DNA of 64,000 bases, taken from contig OZ004582.1 in assembly GCA_963924555.1 (NCBI GenBank), positions 1,302,001 through 1,366,000 on the forward strand. The letters run 5' to 3'. Each line of letters begins with the position of its first letter. Positions within the stretch are counted from its first letter, which is position 1. The translations under genes and the position numbers were made by a program. Origin of the DNA: Crambe crambe (lineage: Eukaryota; Porifera; Demospongiae; Poecilosclerida; Crambeidae). The notes under the pieces were generated by a model. It ran no database searches. It was not told where the DNA came from and saw nothing but the letters and a program-made list of their open reading frames with translations. Of this stretch, positions 1 through 10,305 are shown one piece after another.

Positions 1-29
1 GGGAGTTGGATTATGAAAGTCATGACAAG

Positions 30-1515
30 TTACAGCACGATTTGTCTGTTATGATCTGAACTGTGAAATTTGGTGATCACTTTGTCAAGTGATATGGAAC
101 TTGATAGCTCCCTTTCAATTGAAAGAATAGCAAGATCATTTAGCCTTTGCTCACTCATTGTAGACCGCAGATAGGTTTTTATTCTTTTAAGAGTGGAAAA
201 AGATCTTTCGCAATGAGCAGTATTAACGGCAATGGTCATTGATATCCTAACAAGTTTGAGTAATTCTGGGAATGCATCCTTAAGTGCAATCAAAGATGAT
301 ATCACATCACTGGCATCGTTGATATCCTTCTTCTCTAATGTTCTCTTCGCCAATTTTGCTTCTACATCTATGGCATCTCCATCTAAGCCATAGCCTTCAA
401 CCAGTGGTAGCAAAGTAGAGAAACAGAGGAAGTTGCTAGAGAGAGGATTGCATGCCTGAATAGCTCGCATTATGTCAACATTCTTTTCATCAAATCGGCG
501 TGATAATTCAGAAAGAAAAGCATCCAGAACTGGGAAATAATTGATTTCTTGTAATCATCACTGCATGAAATCAGCTGCCTTGATCCTACAGCCTCCAGAA
601 CTAGACCATCCAAATGCCTTTGTAGCCTCCTTTGTCTGTGCCGGGTGGGGAGTAGTTCGATTTCATGCAGCTCTGCAATACTCACTGAATAACGATATAT
701 TTTCCCCCAAAAGTTGTCAGTACGATACTCTTCAAGAGTAGACTTAGTAGCAGAGACAAGATCTGCTGCTTTGGCTAAATCCACCTCTGTACTTTGTAAG
801 TGGTCTGAAAGACTTTTTGTGCAAGAAAGAATCCTGTCAAACATGACAAGAGTAACTATAAAGGCAAATGTAGCAACTTGACAGTGAAGACCTTTAGCTT
901 CGATGGCCTTGGCATGGTCAGAGCCATAGCTTATGTACGACATATTGCATTCACTGCTCCATACCTGCATGCCCACCGAGTATCCGAAAGCTTTTGTAGT
1001 TGTAAAGGTAGTGTACCTGGATGGAGCTCCTTCTGCTTTTGCATAAAAACAGTATGAGATTTAGTTGTAGAAATGAAAACATACAAAGACTCCAACAGGG
1101 AAAAAAATTCAGCTGCATATTGCACCATCTTGACACTATCAACCAATACCAAGTTTAAGGTGTGGGCATAACAGTGTATGTAGGTTGCATTCGGAGCCAC
1201 CAATCTGGAACGTTGCTGCACACCTGAACATCGGCCACTCATTACTGAAGCACCATCATAACCTTGAGAAACGATCCATTGTGGATCAAGTGCAAACCTC
1301 TCAAGTATTTCCAGTATATAGGATGTTAAGCCGTCAGCTGTGAGTCTGGCTGCTTGGACGTAAGTTAGAAAATGTTCTTGAAGATCTCTCTGATGAAGAG
1401 GATGCCAGCTCCATTGAGACTGCCCATCATCTACCACTTGCTGCACCAGGGGCTCACCAAAGCAGTAAGTATCAAGACAACATGATAAACATTGACGGGC
1501 CTTCAGGGTCTCCCA
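30..1515 (-). pseudogene. hAT transposase, C-terminal half (ZMYM1/DUF4371 type)
   Basis: Cut-and-paste DNA transposase of the hAT superfamily, C-terminal half, read right to left in three overlapping frames. Near 1235-1265 there is GYDGASVMSG, the usual second catalytic Asp region, followed by HCYAHTLNLVL and DTRWACRY. The last 150 codons hold the hAT dimerisation domain with CERSFSTLKRIK and a LRSTMSEQRL tail. The coding frame opens at about 1515, directly after an in-frame stop, and carries no zinc finger or first catalytic Asp. Frameshifts lie near 960 and 470. The missing N-terminal half lies immediately to the right on the opposite strand, starting and ending exactly where this half is incomplete. 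A clear pseudogene; family call is confident. Confidence 0.85.
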
Positions 1516-1536
1516 CTACAATAATTATCAATTAGC

Positions 1537-2330
1537 ACAAGCACAATCCAGTCGATCCCAGCCTACTGCTACAGCAGAACTTGCCAGAGGACCTCTTGAT
1601 ACACCCGTTCAGCCCCAGATGAATTTCCCTTCTACCAGTGTAGGTAGCAAGAAGAGGTCATTTAATTCTGAATGGTACAAGAAATTTAAGTGGTTGCCAT
1701 AATGAAAGATGCTGCATTTTGCTATCCTTGTTGGGTCTTTGGTAGAGTTAGCCTGGGTAAATCTGCTGGAGATACTTTTACACAGAAGGATTGGAAGCAT
1801 GCTACTGGTCAGTCTGGAATGTTGTTAAAGCATGATAATTCCTGTAGTCACAAACAGTCCATGCTCTTTTGGCAGTAGTATACCAAGAATGTACCTCAAT
1901 AGCCAATAGAATCGATTCCACACGAAAGGCCAGGTTCAGAAGAATGTGCACTACTTGAAGACCATAGCAGAAGTGCTACTACATTGTGGCAGGCAAGATA
2001 TTGCTCTCAGAGGACATCGTGAAATGGAGTCTTCATTGAACAAAGGTAACTTTCTTGAAACTCTTCACTTGATTTCCAAGCATGATGAAATCATTAAAGA
2101 TAGGATGGTGAATGGCCCCAAAAATGCCACATATACCTCTGCTGGCATCCAGAATTCAATTCTGACAATTCTTGGGGACATGATCAGAAATGAAGTGTGT
2201 GATGAAGTGAAAGAAGTAAAATTGTTTTCGATTTTGGTTGATGAAACTAAGGACTTGAGCAAACAGGAACAAATGTCCATTGTTGTGAGATATGTAAACA
2301 GTGAGGGAGTGGATCACTCCAATCTGAAGA
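1537..2330 (+). pseudogene. hAT transposase, N-terminal half (TTF zinc finger, DUF4371)
   Basis: N-terminal half of a ZMYM1-like hAT transposase. It starts in a Ser/Gln-rich leader, then KKRSFNSEWYKKFKWL, then after a frameshift near 1694 the TTF-type zinc-finger segment DAAFCYPCWVFG and HATGQSGMLLKHDNS. From about 1946 comes the DUF4371 region with QDIALRGHRE and, near 2237, the catalytic segment LVDETKDLSKQEQMS. Recognisable similarity stops at VVRYVN, where the family normally continues with the EHFLTY segment that is instead found on the minus strand to the left. No ATG is obvious at the 5' end. Together with the neighbour it looks like one element with an internal inversion. Confidence 0.8.
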
Positions 2331-2521
2331 GTCCACATCAGAACCCTCCATTCCTTTTAGCTTGACTACAATCGAACAAAGTAAGCTGCTTTCTCTTTCT
2401 GCTACTAGCCATAGCTACACTAGCTAACTTCCAAGCACAGGCACACACTAGACTGCTCCTCAGTCAGCGTCAGTTCTCTGCTCAGGCAACGGTGGGTATC
2501 ATTTAGGTGAGTCCAAAGTTG

Positions 2522-2657
2522 TACTCTCGCGTGGCCAGACCCTTTACCTGCGCTGCGCGTGCTGCAGCACGGATGTATTACATCATCCGATGATGTAATA
2601 CATCCGTGCTACGCAACGTTCGCGAACGTTGGTAAAGGGTCTGGCCATGCGAGACTA
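2522..2657. repeat. Palindromic MITE, TA-flanked, ACCCTTTACC termini
   Basis: A near-perfect foldback. The left arm runs CTCGCGTGGCCAGACCC... and the right arm ends with its complement ...GGCCATGCGAG, with a second perfect palindrome (ATGTATTACATCATC) around the centre near 2590. TA lies at both outer edges. The termini resemble those of the 48.4-kb element and the partial copy at 5.5 kb, so this is a deletion derivative of that family. No coding capacity. Confidence 0.7.
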
Positions 2658-2719
2658 GACTAGGCATGACGTGGCCGGCCGTGGGCGCGCCGGGCCGGGC
2701 ACTGAGAATGTTAGGTAGG

Positions 2720-2757
2720 GCCTGGCCCTGCTAGGCCCACCCCTAGAAACGCCACTG
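2720..2757. repeat. Right end of a hAT-type MITE (fragment)
   Basis: The stretch ending CCCCTAGAAACGCCACTG has the form of a hAT terminal inverted repeat (complement CAGTGGCGTTTCTAGG), like the intact MITE at 22.8 kb. I could not find the matching left end, so only a fragment is called. Confidence 0.35.
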
Positions 2758-2774
2758 GTCACTGGTTACAAGCT

Positions 2775-3250
2775 TGGTAAGGTTAGGCTTTCTGGATACC
2801 TTATAAGAGGCTTGAATTTCCTTCTGTACTTGGCAGCAGCAACCACGTATGAACACAAACCAGCAGATTGATATTGTGGACACTCCTTGTCACAAGCCAT
2901 GCCTCCTCCATTCTTCTTCATTGTAACTAAATGAGGCATTTGCTAGAATCTCATGAGATAATATTTCCCTTCCTTGATCCAGTCTTTGACATCATTATTG
3001 TCACTTCACCACATAGGTAATAGCTGGGGTACGTTTCCCTCTTCTTCAGAATGCCCATGCAGTGCTATGCCTTGCCGAAGAAGAAATCTCACAGCTTCAA
3101 GTTGTTTCATGAGCCCAGCATGTTGAGACTTTTGAGCTCTATCGATTTGAGCATTAAGCTGGCAGCTATGTCTCTAAAAGACATCCTGAGAGACAAGAAT
3201 TTGAAACAGAAGCTCCTAAAGGCTTTGGAAGTCTCCTTCAACAAGTGAAG
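2775..3250 (-). pseudogene. hAT/DUF4371 trace followed by SWIM-like zinc motif
   Basis: Read leftward, 3170-3045 encodes QLEAVRFLLRQGIALHGHS and EEEGNVPQLL, the signature start of DUF4371 in ZMYM1-type hAT proteins, then NDVKDWIKEGKYY. After a stop near 2945 the frame continues with MACDKECPQYQSAGLCSYVV, a C-x3-C-x8-C-x-Y pattern close to the SWIM zinc motif CxC...CxH in which the last ligand is Tyr rather than His. The two pieces probably come from different genes joined by rearrangement. Stops at several points make it a pseudogene. The hAT part is confident, the SWIM part tentative. Confidence 0.5.
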
Positions 3251-3299
3251 ACAAAAGGCAAGGTAATATAATGGCCAATTATTGCAGGCCTGTAGGGAG

Positions 3300-3799
3300 G
3301 TTCACTTAGCATGGCTTGATCACTGGTCTGACTGGTTGCTATGGGCTGACAGTAGTGACTGTGATGCTAGTCATGAATATGAGTAGCTCTGCACAGCATC
3401 ATATCTTCAATTCATATGTAGATGAAAGCTATGAGGACCTCATCCTTAAATATAAGGAGTCGCAGGCTGGAATGAAGTCTTCCAAGGGAAAGGGCCTAAA
3501 GTTAAATGTTCTCCCTTTTTTTTAGTGTAAATATGCACAGCTTACATTCATGAAGTATTTAACAGTTCATTTTTTCAGTTGAATTTTGCACGGTTCATAC
3601 CTGATAACCTCATTTTAGGTGAGGCGTGGACCTTAGGAGGGTATATTGCACAGAATGGAGGTACCAAGAACAGCAGCAAAAAAATATGGGGGTTGCAGCA
3701 CTTCAGACTCAGTAAGTGTACAGTAAATGCATACTATTAATTTATATATTGGTACTATTCAACATAGGAAGAGTTTTAGTTCCAGTGCTCTGATAATAT
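3300..3799. other. No gene recognised
   Basis: A 69-codon open frame at 3316-3525 matches nothing I know. The rest is non-coding. Confidence 0.4.
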
Positions 3800-4249
3800 C
3801 ATGGGCGTAGCCAGGGGTGGTTCGGGTGGTTCGGTCGAACCACCTTTTCAAAATGAATAAAAATATTTTAAGCGCGAGCGCACGCTATGCGCGTACACAC
3901 GTTCGTTCGTGTTCGATCGAGCAATCGATCGATCCTGAGCTCTAGTGAGAGAGAAACGAGCGAGGCTTATTATTTTCGTCCAGAAAAGGTCATTTTTACT
4001 TATAACTCAGCCCTACTGAGCAGTTAGTGGCTTAGTGCCTGAGACTACGACTATAAAGTATAACTCTTGCTGTAAAAACTGTACAGGTAGCTAGCAGATT
4101 GTGAAGAAGTCGTACCATCTTCATCATCTACTCATTCCCTGCCTTCATATGCTACATTGCAGCTGCTAGCTAAGTCATTGTTTTGTAAAAACATGAGGGT
4201 GTGATTATATTTTAGAACCCCCTCTCACAAAACTCTGGCTACAGGCCTG
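3800..4249. repeat. hAT-like non-autonomous element
   Basis: The left end reads CATGGGCGTAGCCAGGGG and the right end CTCTGGCTACAGGCCTG, an imperfect inverted repeat around GTAGCCAG. No ORF lies inside. A closely similar right end, ACTCTGGCTACGAGGCCTG, follows the hAT transposase at 20.4 kb, so this is probably a MITE mobilised by that family. I could not find a matching 8-bp target duplication. Confidence 0.5.
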
Positions 4250-4313
4250 ATTCTACTGAAAGAGATCATGCAAGTACACAAAATGCTGATTGTAGTACCT
4301 GTAACCGAAATTG

Positions 4314-4560
4314 GGACTAGGCCCATATATTGCCTGCAGTTTTGTAATAATATTGCTGTGATCCTTGAGTTTGGTGATGTATCGCTGAAGGGTCACAGCA
4401 ATAATATTACAAAATTACTATTTCTACTTCGTAGGAATAGTGATATTATTGCTGTGATTCTTGAATTTGGTGATAACTCAAGCCACAAGTCAAGTAACCC
4501 CTTACTTCACTCTAGGAGGCCTAGGAGTGATGTAGGAATAGTAGTTTTGTAATATTGCTG
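4314..4560. repeat. Fragment of the 23.6-kb foldback MITE family
   Basis: Contains two diverged copies of GTAATAATATTGCTGTGATC/TTGAGTTTGGTGAT and a stretch ending TAGTAGTTTTGTAATA. The same sequences form the core of the large palindrome at 23.36-23.86 kb. The open frame across it is incidental. Confidence 0.55.
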
Positions 4561-4597
4561 TGGGTATGTATGGAACGCCACACTGGACAAAAATCTG

Positions 4598-4687
4598 AGT
4601 CTAATAGTTATCAGTCACATAGTCCAGCCCTCGATGTGCACAAAGCGCGCATCGAGGGCTGGACTATTCAACTGATAACTATTGGAA
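4598..4687. repeat. Short perfect-arm hairpin (about 90 bp)
   Basis: The left arm TAGTCCAGCCCTCGATG pairs with CATCGAGGGCTGGACTA on the right, with outer arms AATAGTTATCAGT and ACTGATAACTATT. The loop is roughly 10 bases. Probably a miniature inverted-repeat element; no coding. Confidence 0.65.
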
Positions 4688-4728
4688 TAATCGACTATTG
4701 ATTTATGAGGATTGTATGGCCACTCTAT

Positions 4729-5397
4729 GTGACCGGCTCTGGGAAAACCCTCCGTCGGGTGAAAATTAAAAAAAATTTGTTATGGTAAAATTTATTATCT
4801 ATGGCCCTTTGGCTCTTTATTGCGCAAATTTCAAAGCTATAGCTTTTATGACGCCTGAGGAACAGCTCTTAGAAAGATCGAGGTAGCGTCCATTAGCATT
4901 ATTGTTTTTTCGAGAAAAGCTGACTAAGCAACGTGAACATTATTTCCGGACATGCCCGTGGACTAGTAAATTGACGGTGGGTGGGGTTTCGAACTGTAGT
5001 TAGTAAGAAGCTAGTTTCTTGCCTTTTGGCTCGAGAAAGGTCCAACCGAAGCTCCGAGAAGAGAAGCAAGGTACCGAAGGTAGCGCAGATAGCTTAGTAA
5101 GTTCATATTTCCCAGCGCATAAGCTGGAAAGCCTGCCTAAAGTTCAATGAATTTCAGCCTGACTAGAATCTCCGTGCACGAAGCTTCAATGGCTGACTAG
5201 CTAACTTTAGCGCTTCATTTGAAGCCTTTGTACTTGTAGTCTGAGCTCCAAACTTCATCTGTGCTTTGTTCAAGGATCATATTTGTCATTTATGCTTAAA
5301 AAATTTTTTTGCCAAATTTTGGCACTGCCAACTAAACGTGCTCATATCTGATAATTGATTTTTGCACCGGACGGAGGGTTTTCCCAGAGCCGGTCAC
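4729..5397. mobile_element. Non-autonomous DNA transposon, 33-bp TIRs
   Basis: GTGACCGGCTCTGGGAAAAC at the left matches the complement of the right end ...GTTTTCCCAGAGCCGGTCAC, and the match continues for about 33 bases through CCTCCGTC. The four bases CTAT flank both sides, consistent with a 4-bp target duplication. The interior has no ORF. Superfamily not assigned. Confidence 0.7.
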
Positions 5398-5514
5398 CTA
5401 TAGTCTATTATCGATAGTCTGCGTCGATAGCGATCTTGGATAGTCACATGCACAGCAGTGCATACAGTATACAAGTACATGCAGTACGTATAGTACAGAT
5501 ATAGCTAGCGCGCG

Positions 5515-5556
5515 TAGTCTGATGTGGCGTCGACCCTTTACATGGTAAAGGGCTCT
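5515..5556. repeat. Terminal fragment of TAGTCTG / ACCCTTTA family
   Basis: TAGTCTGATGTGGCGTCGAC followed by CCTTTACATGGTAAAGGG gives a short palindrome whose left part resembles the termini at 2.5 and 48.4 kb. Only one end is present. Confidence 0.4.
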
Positions 5557-5673
5557 AGGGGGTGGGGCCTGGATCGATTGAACTTAACATGGACGACTTT
5601 CTTGAAGCTGTTTCTCTTGCTCTTACTTCCATAGCTCTCTCTGTCCGTCCAGACGAAGATTTAGATGGAACTA

Positions 5674-6240
5674 TCATATCCCTGGAGAACGTTCTTCAGC
5701 AATTATATCAGTGCTACCAGATTCAAGTGACAGTCTCTGTAGGAGTGTAATCTGCAGTTCACCTGCTCGCAATTCTGCAGCTTCCATGCCATAGGCTGTC
5801 TTGTAGGCCATCTTCAAGGTAAGCCCTTCACAGGTCAACAGTTTCCTCTGTATCGCTACCTGACATAAACCACACACAAATTGATCTCGCAATACTTCAT
5901 CTAGGCCTACTCCAAACCCGCCATTCTCCGTAATACGGCCATGTATGCTGCCACATCTTCACCTTCTTTCTGTCTCCGCTGGTGGAAATGGAACCTCTCT
6001 GCGATTATCGCTGGCTTCGGCTTCAAATGTGCCTTCAACAGTCCCGTGCATAAATCTTGGTTGCTGGCTTCTCGGGTGCCACGATATCACAGCTCCCATA
6101 ACTGTGATAAGCACTGATACCCTCTTTCCGTCCTCGATCCCGTTGGCTTCGAAATATTGTTCCAGCCTTTCGGTGTACTGTTCTCAGTCGTCTTCTCCTA
6201 ACTGGAAAGCCTCAGCCTTGCCAATAACTCCTGCCATAAG
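5674..6240 (-). pseudogene. Ty3/Gypsy gag (retrotransposon gag domain)
   Basis: Gag polyprotein remnant read leftward from an ATG at 6240. It begins MAGVIGKAEAFQLGEDD, where a stop replaces the expected Trp, then EQYTERLEQYFEANGI. Frameshifts lead to QRRQKEGEDVAAYMAVLRRM and LRDQFVCGLCQVAIQRKLL, which is the conserved core of Gypsy gag, and end at GMEAAE. A related, better-preserved gag lies at 14.0-14.7 kb. No zinc knuckle, protease or LTR is attached. Overlapping plus-strand frames are shadows. Confidence 0.75.
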
Positions 6241-6439
6241 TACTATCCCGTAACTTGTCGCCAGTTGTTATATTCCAAAATGTATATCTCAGACAAAAAC
6301 AGAATCACAGTTCAATCAATCAATAAAGTGATACAAAAGTCATGAAGTAATGCGCATGTGCAAAGTGACAGCATGGATTTCCTCAGCGATGCAGCTATAA
6401 AGAAGGTCCAGGATGCCATTGGTGTTTTAATGGTAAGTA

Positions 6440-6541
6440 ATGGATCTGGAGAAGGATCTTCCCAGACCAGATCACAGCAAGAATCCCACAATGGATCTGG
6501 AGAAGGATCTTCCAAGATCAGATGACAGCAAGAATCCCGCA
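6440..6541. repeat. Tandem duplication, 51-bp period, two copies
   Basis: ATGGATCTGGAGAAGGATCT is repeated after 51 bases with a few substitutions. The copies sit just upstream of the Gypsy gag start. Reading frame is preserved but no protein is recognised. Confidence 0.8.
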
Positions 6542-6590
6542 GTGACAACATCTGCAAAAGAAACTCTCACAAGTTTGTTTGTTTAGCCAA

Positions 6591-6841
6591 TGCTGAGGAG
6601 AGGGTGCCAACAACTTCATCTGCTCTTATCATAGTGGGTCTTGGGGAAAGGAAGATTATCATTGAAGATGTCGACTGTTCCACTAAAAAAATTTATGACG
6701 GTGCATTCCCCTAATTGAAGGACTGTGGGGGGGGGGGGGGGGGGGGGTTGGAACATTGCGGTGCATCCCATCGTCTCGTGACTTGGAGTTAATGCCCTCG
6801 CCTATATCACAATCACCACGTTTGCTACGTAACATATTGGC
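6591..6841 (+). pseudogene. Remnant of a G2E3-like repeat-family N-terminus with poly-G
   Basis: The frame reads TSSALIIVGLGERKIIIEDV, DCSTKKIYDGAFP, then a stop, LKDCGG, and after a run of 21 G (6727-6747) a shifted frame LRCIPSSRDLELMPSPIS. In marine-invertebrate proteins related to G2E3 ubiquitin ligases I recall a similar block of the form 'P-x-L-x-D-G-G-G-F-E-L-L-R', so the G run would be an expansion of the Gly-Gly codons. This rests on memory of a loosely defined family, so confidence is low. Confidence 0.35.
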
Positions 6842-6880
6842 ACTGCTCGCATTTCCAATTCAAGTTTAAAAAAATAAATA

Positions 6881-7215
6881 ACATCGACGTACTGACTAAC
6901 TGGCTATAGTCATCAGAATTCTGTTCGGGCCATCTGTTAGAGCGGCACCTAGAGGCTGATCTTTTGCTATTAGTTTTCACTACAGTTCCATTTCGCAATT
7001 CAGTGATATCGGCAGCACTCAGAACACTAGCTAATCTTTCTTCGCCATTTTAAGGGCGGGGCCACGTAGGTGCACACCAGCTAGAGCTGTTCAGCTTTGA
7101 TATCTATACTTTAGCTAGCTATTTCTGTGTTTCAGTCCTTCCTCAGTACAGATTCTCATAGTCAGTACTTAGCTCTGTGCAGTTTGCTCACTTCACCATA
7201 CTAGTGCCTCCAACC
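6881..7215 (+). repeat. Dispersed repeat R1, copy 1
   Basis: Aligns along its length with 28846-29222 in the same orientation and, for its first part, with the complement of 25818-26000. Shared blocks include GGCACCTAGAGGCTGATCTT, TTGCTATTAG, CAGTGATATCG and CGCCATTTT. Each copy keeps AAAATGGCG on one strand, a YY1-like motif often found near transcription starts. No coding seen. Confidence 0.7.
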
Positions 7216-7721
7216 TGTCTGTGAACTTTCATAGGCTTTAAATCTGAAGGACAGTCCTTGATTTTTAGACTTTGTCTTTCGTCCTTCAATGGCTTGCTAC
7301 TGCCCTATCGTTTGTCCTTAAAGTTGTCTAGATATGAAAACTCAAAACTGTAAGTTTGAAGTTGTAATTACAGCACATTATAATTATTATGGCCAATATG
7401 TCAATTCAGGCTCTGCTTGGCATGTGCAAGGTCAGCTGCTCTATTTATAGCTGTGAGACAGTGTTGTGCATGCACTGCCAGAGCCGGAGCTAGCTCATTC
7501 ATATGTACTGGTATGGCCATGCATCTGGGGGAAGCCCTCCAGAATTGATTCAATTTCTATCTGGTATGATCTAGGCAATGCCACGTACTAACTTATAAGT
7601 CATTATTATTATTCAAATTGCATACACACATGCTGAATGGTGGTACGGCCATGGCCATACCAGCCGTAGCAGTGCCTCTGGCCATGACTGCTTGCAAATT
7701 GACATGTATAAAATGTGATAT
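7216..7721. other. No gene recognised
   Basis: Repetitive, non-coding DNA; an imperfect inverted pair around GGTATGGCCATG (near 7510) and GGCCATACC (near 7660) suggests another decayed small element. Confidence 0.3.
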
Positions 7722-8766
7722 AATTTTAGAAAAGGGACCACTTCACGCAGGATTTAATTTTGAGATATGCGCGTTTAAAGTTAGCCTTAGGTAAAATTAA
7801 TTTTTTTATTCACTTCTTTTTTATTGCCTCCACAGTATCTTCAGTCCTTTGTCTAACTTCCTGCCAAATTTCAGGAAGTGGGAAGGCTTTGAAGTAGGCA
7901 AGCGCTCGAGTTGAAGTGAGCTACCTCACCCGGAACTTATTTCACATCCTACGTGCCCAAATTTTAATGTTCAATTACGGAGGACGTAAGAGCATAGTGC
8001 GCGGAAATAAGGGGAAATCCCCACATAATAATGAATTTTCATATCGATTGTTTCTACTGAATACACAACTTAGCTTAGCTAGCTACAGATAGGAAGAGGC
8101 TGTGGTAGAAGCCATCCAACTTCACAGGTCAGAAAATCCCGATCTGGAGGTGCTGAATGAAGTTCATCTGTCTCCTTAAACTCCAGGCCTGTTGACAATG
8201 AAAAACACAGCCCTGATCACACCAGTGTCTAGATTCCAACCCAGACAAACACTGCTTCCATACGAATCAACTAATAAAGCTTAAAACATAGAGATAGGAT
8301 AATAAAACTTACCAGTATTTTAAAACTATTGTACACTATGCATTTACAAACAGCTATCTACCCAAACTTTACCTGATCATTGTTTAGAGCTTGTCCCACG
8401 TCTTGTATATCTTAGATCACCCAAACGCTCAAAGACAAGAACGCAGTAAAGCTAAGTCTACTTCTTCTCTGCCCAGCTGCTACACGAGGTAAGAAAAATT
8501 GAATGATGTCATCGTATTATACGGACTCACGTAGAGATTTACGGAGAATTGGGTATTGACCGGAAGTTCAATGTTTAGACGCGGTTTATTGCAAAACGCT
8601 TACTGAATCTTTCTCTGAGGCGATGCACTTCTAGCGCTTATAGCTCCGCGGTGGTTTAAGATCTAGCTTCAAGCGTAGTATCAATGAACTTCTAAGGCAA
8701 TGAGCTATAGCGTGGTACTAATAACTCCATTTAAAAATTCTGCGTGAAGTGGTCCCTTTTCTCAAA
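7722..8766. mobile_element. Non-autonomous DNA transposon, about 1.04 kb
   Basis: Terminal inverted repeats of about 25 bp: AGAAAAGGGACCACTTCACG on the left and its complement ...CGTGAAGTGGTCCCTTTTCT on the right. Only one short coding-looking stretch (VVEAIQLHRSENPDLEVLNE near 8105-8165) lies inside, and it resembles no transposase. A diverged fragment of the right part lies at 35.7-35.97 kb. Target duplication unclear. Confidence 0.7.
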
Positions 8767-9993
8767 TTGGGTCACAAATTATAACACACATATGGGTGTG
8801 GTTGGGGCGTGGTTATGTTAATTAGGGGCGTGATGATTGAATTATTAATGGGTATGGTTTGTGTCCTAAAAGCATTTTTAGAATAATTGGACCCTACGAA
8901 CTTTGATTTTAGGCTCCCATTTTCTCTAGAATCCTAGCGATTTAGTTACTTAATGAAAGAAATTAGTGTATTATTCAATATCAAACTTTACAACAACAGT
9001 AATGTAGCTAATGACCTGTGTGCATGGCAGACTCCTAAAGTATTTTTACTTAAATCTGTCTAAAGTAGCTACTCAAGAAATTTAACTTTAACATTTTACA
9101 CTATAGATTGTTAATCATCAGCACTACGTACCTACATAAGAGGTATGCTATGAATTTATTGCAAAAATGCAGTGACCGGTAATACTGTATTATATACTCA
9201 AATTATTAAATGTAACATTCTTACTTAACAAACCCTCCCCCTTCCACTGGTAATGCAGGTATCTGCACACATCACCAAATGTAACACTGTTATTCTACTC
9301 AATCCAGTGCCATTGCCATATCCCTTCCCCCCTATCGAGGGGGAGGAGGAGGCAACGATTCATGCCCTTCCCTCGTGAGTATGAAATACCTATGATACTA
9401 ACTATTTCATCACCTTATGAAATTGCAGAATTGAATTATTGGCGTGGATCGTGTAAGTCAAAATAATTATTACAATCAATACATAGCTCAGCTACTTCTC
9501 TTTTCCAGTGCACTTCCACTACCATACTTAGAAAGTTGCAGGTAAGTCAAACAGCAACATTACAAAAACTCACATCTCAATTATCCCATGAAATAGAAAA
9601 ATATCTCAAGGCGCCAGGCAAGCTAGTTCATTATACCAATTGTTTGCAGAACTGACTGATTAAAATTATTATTGCAATAAACATCGCGATATTACCTCAT
9701 AAAAGGGGCGGGGCCACTAAAAATTATGGTATCCACTATAATTATAATCACTACACCATAAACTCATCCCCCATACTCTCCTCCCTCAAGCAAGACATAC
9801 GTACCATCTCAATAATTATTTCAGTGATCACATACATAATAATTAGCTAATGCTGTTGCACTTTAAAATGTTCACTCCTTTCAATACTCCACTGCTACAT
9901 TATTTGATCATTAAATCAATAGCTATTTGGTTCAAGGGAGCATTATACCTTAAATATCTATCATTTTTCATAATCACAAAGAAAAAGAATGGA
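8767..9993. other. Intergenic, no feature identified
   Basis: AT-rich sequence with a few homopolymer-like patches (CCCCCC near 9328, GGGGG near 9341). No ORF, TIR or RNA structure I can support. Confidence 0.5.
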
Positions 9994-10305
9994 AACAAGT
10001 GAATGCAAAAGAAATAAAAAAGTGAAGTAGGGATGGCCCCAAATTTAGCACACAGCTATTACAACTGCAGCTTCATGTAGGAATAGTATCTCGTACTTGG
10101 TGATGGGTAAGGGATTACTTCACTGCATGCAGATATTCCGACTAGATTTTGGAGCCATAGCTACTGCTTTGATGTTGCAGTGCAGCTAGATTTTTGGGGC
10201 ATATAACTTGGTTTCATAATGAAGCTGCAGTTGTAATAGCTATGTGCTAAATTTGGGGCCATCCTTACTTCATATTTTTATTACTATGAAATTTTTTCAT
10301 TATGA
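9994..10305. repeat. Foldback MITE A1 (CAAGTG family)
   Basis: Left arm AAGTGAAGTAGGGATGGCCC followed by CACAGCTATTACAACTGCAG pairs with CTGCAGTTGTAATAGCTATG and GGGGCCATCCTTACTTCA on the right. The outer sequence CAAGTGAATGCAAAAG is the family terminus. The right arm supplies the last codons of the minus-strand OTU fragment, so the element probably landed in it. Confidence 0.75.

Noticed and set aside
5945..6253. 102-codon plus-strand frame
   Set aside because: Antisense shadow of the Gypsy gag on the minus strand.
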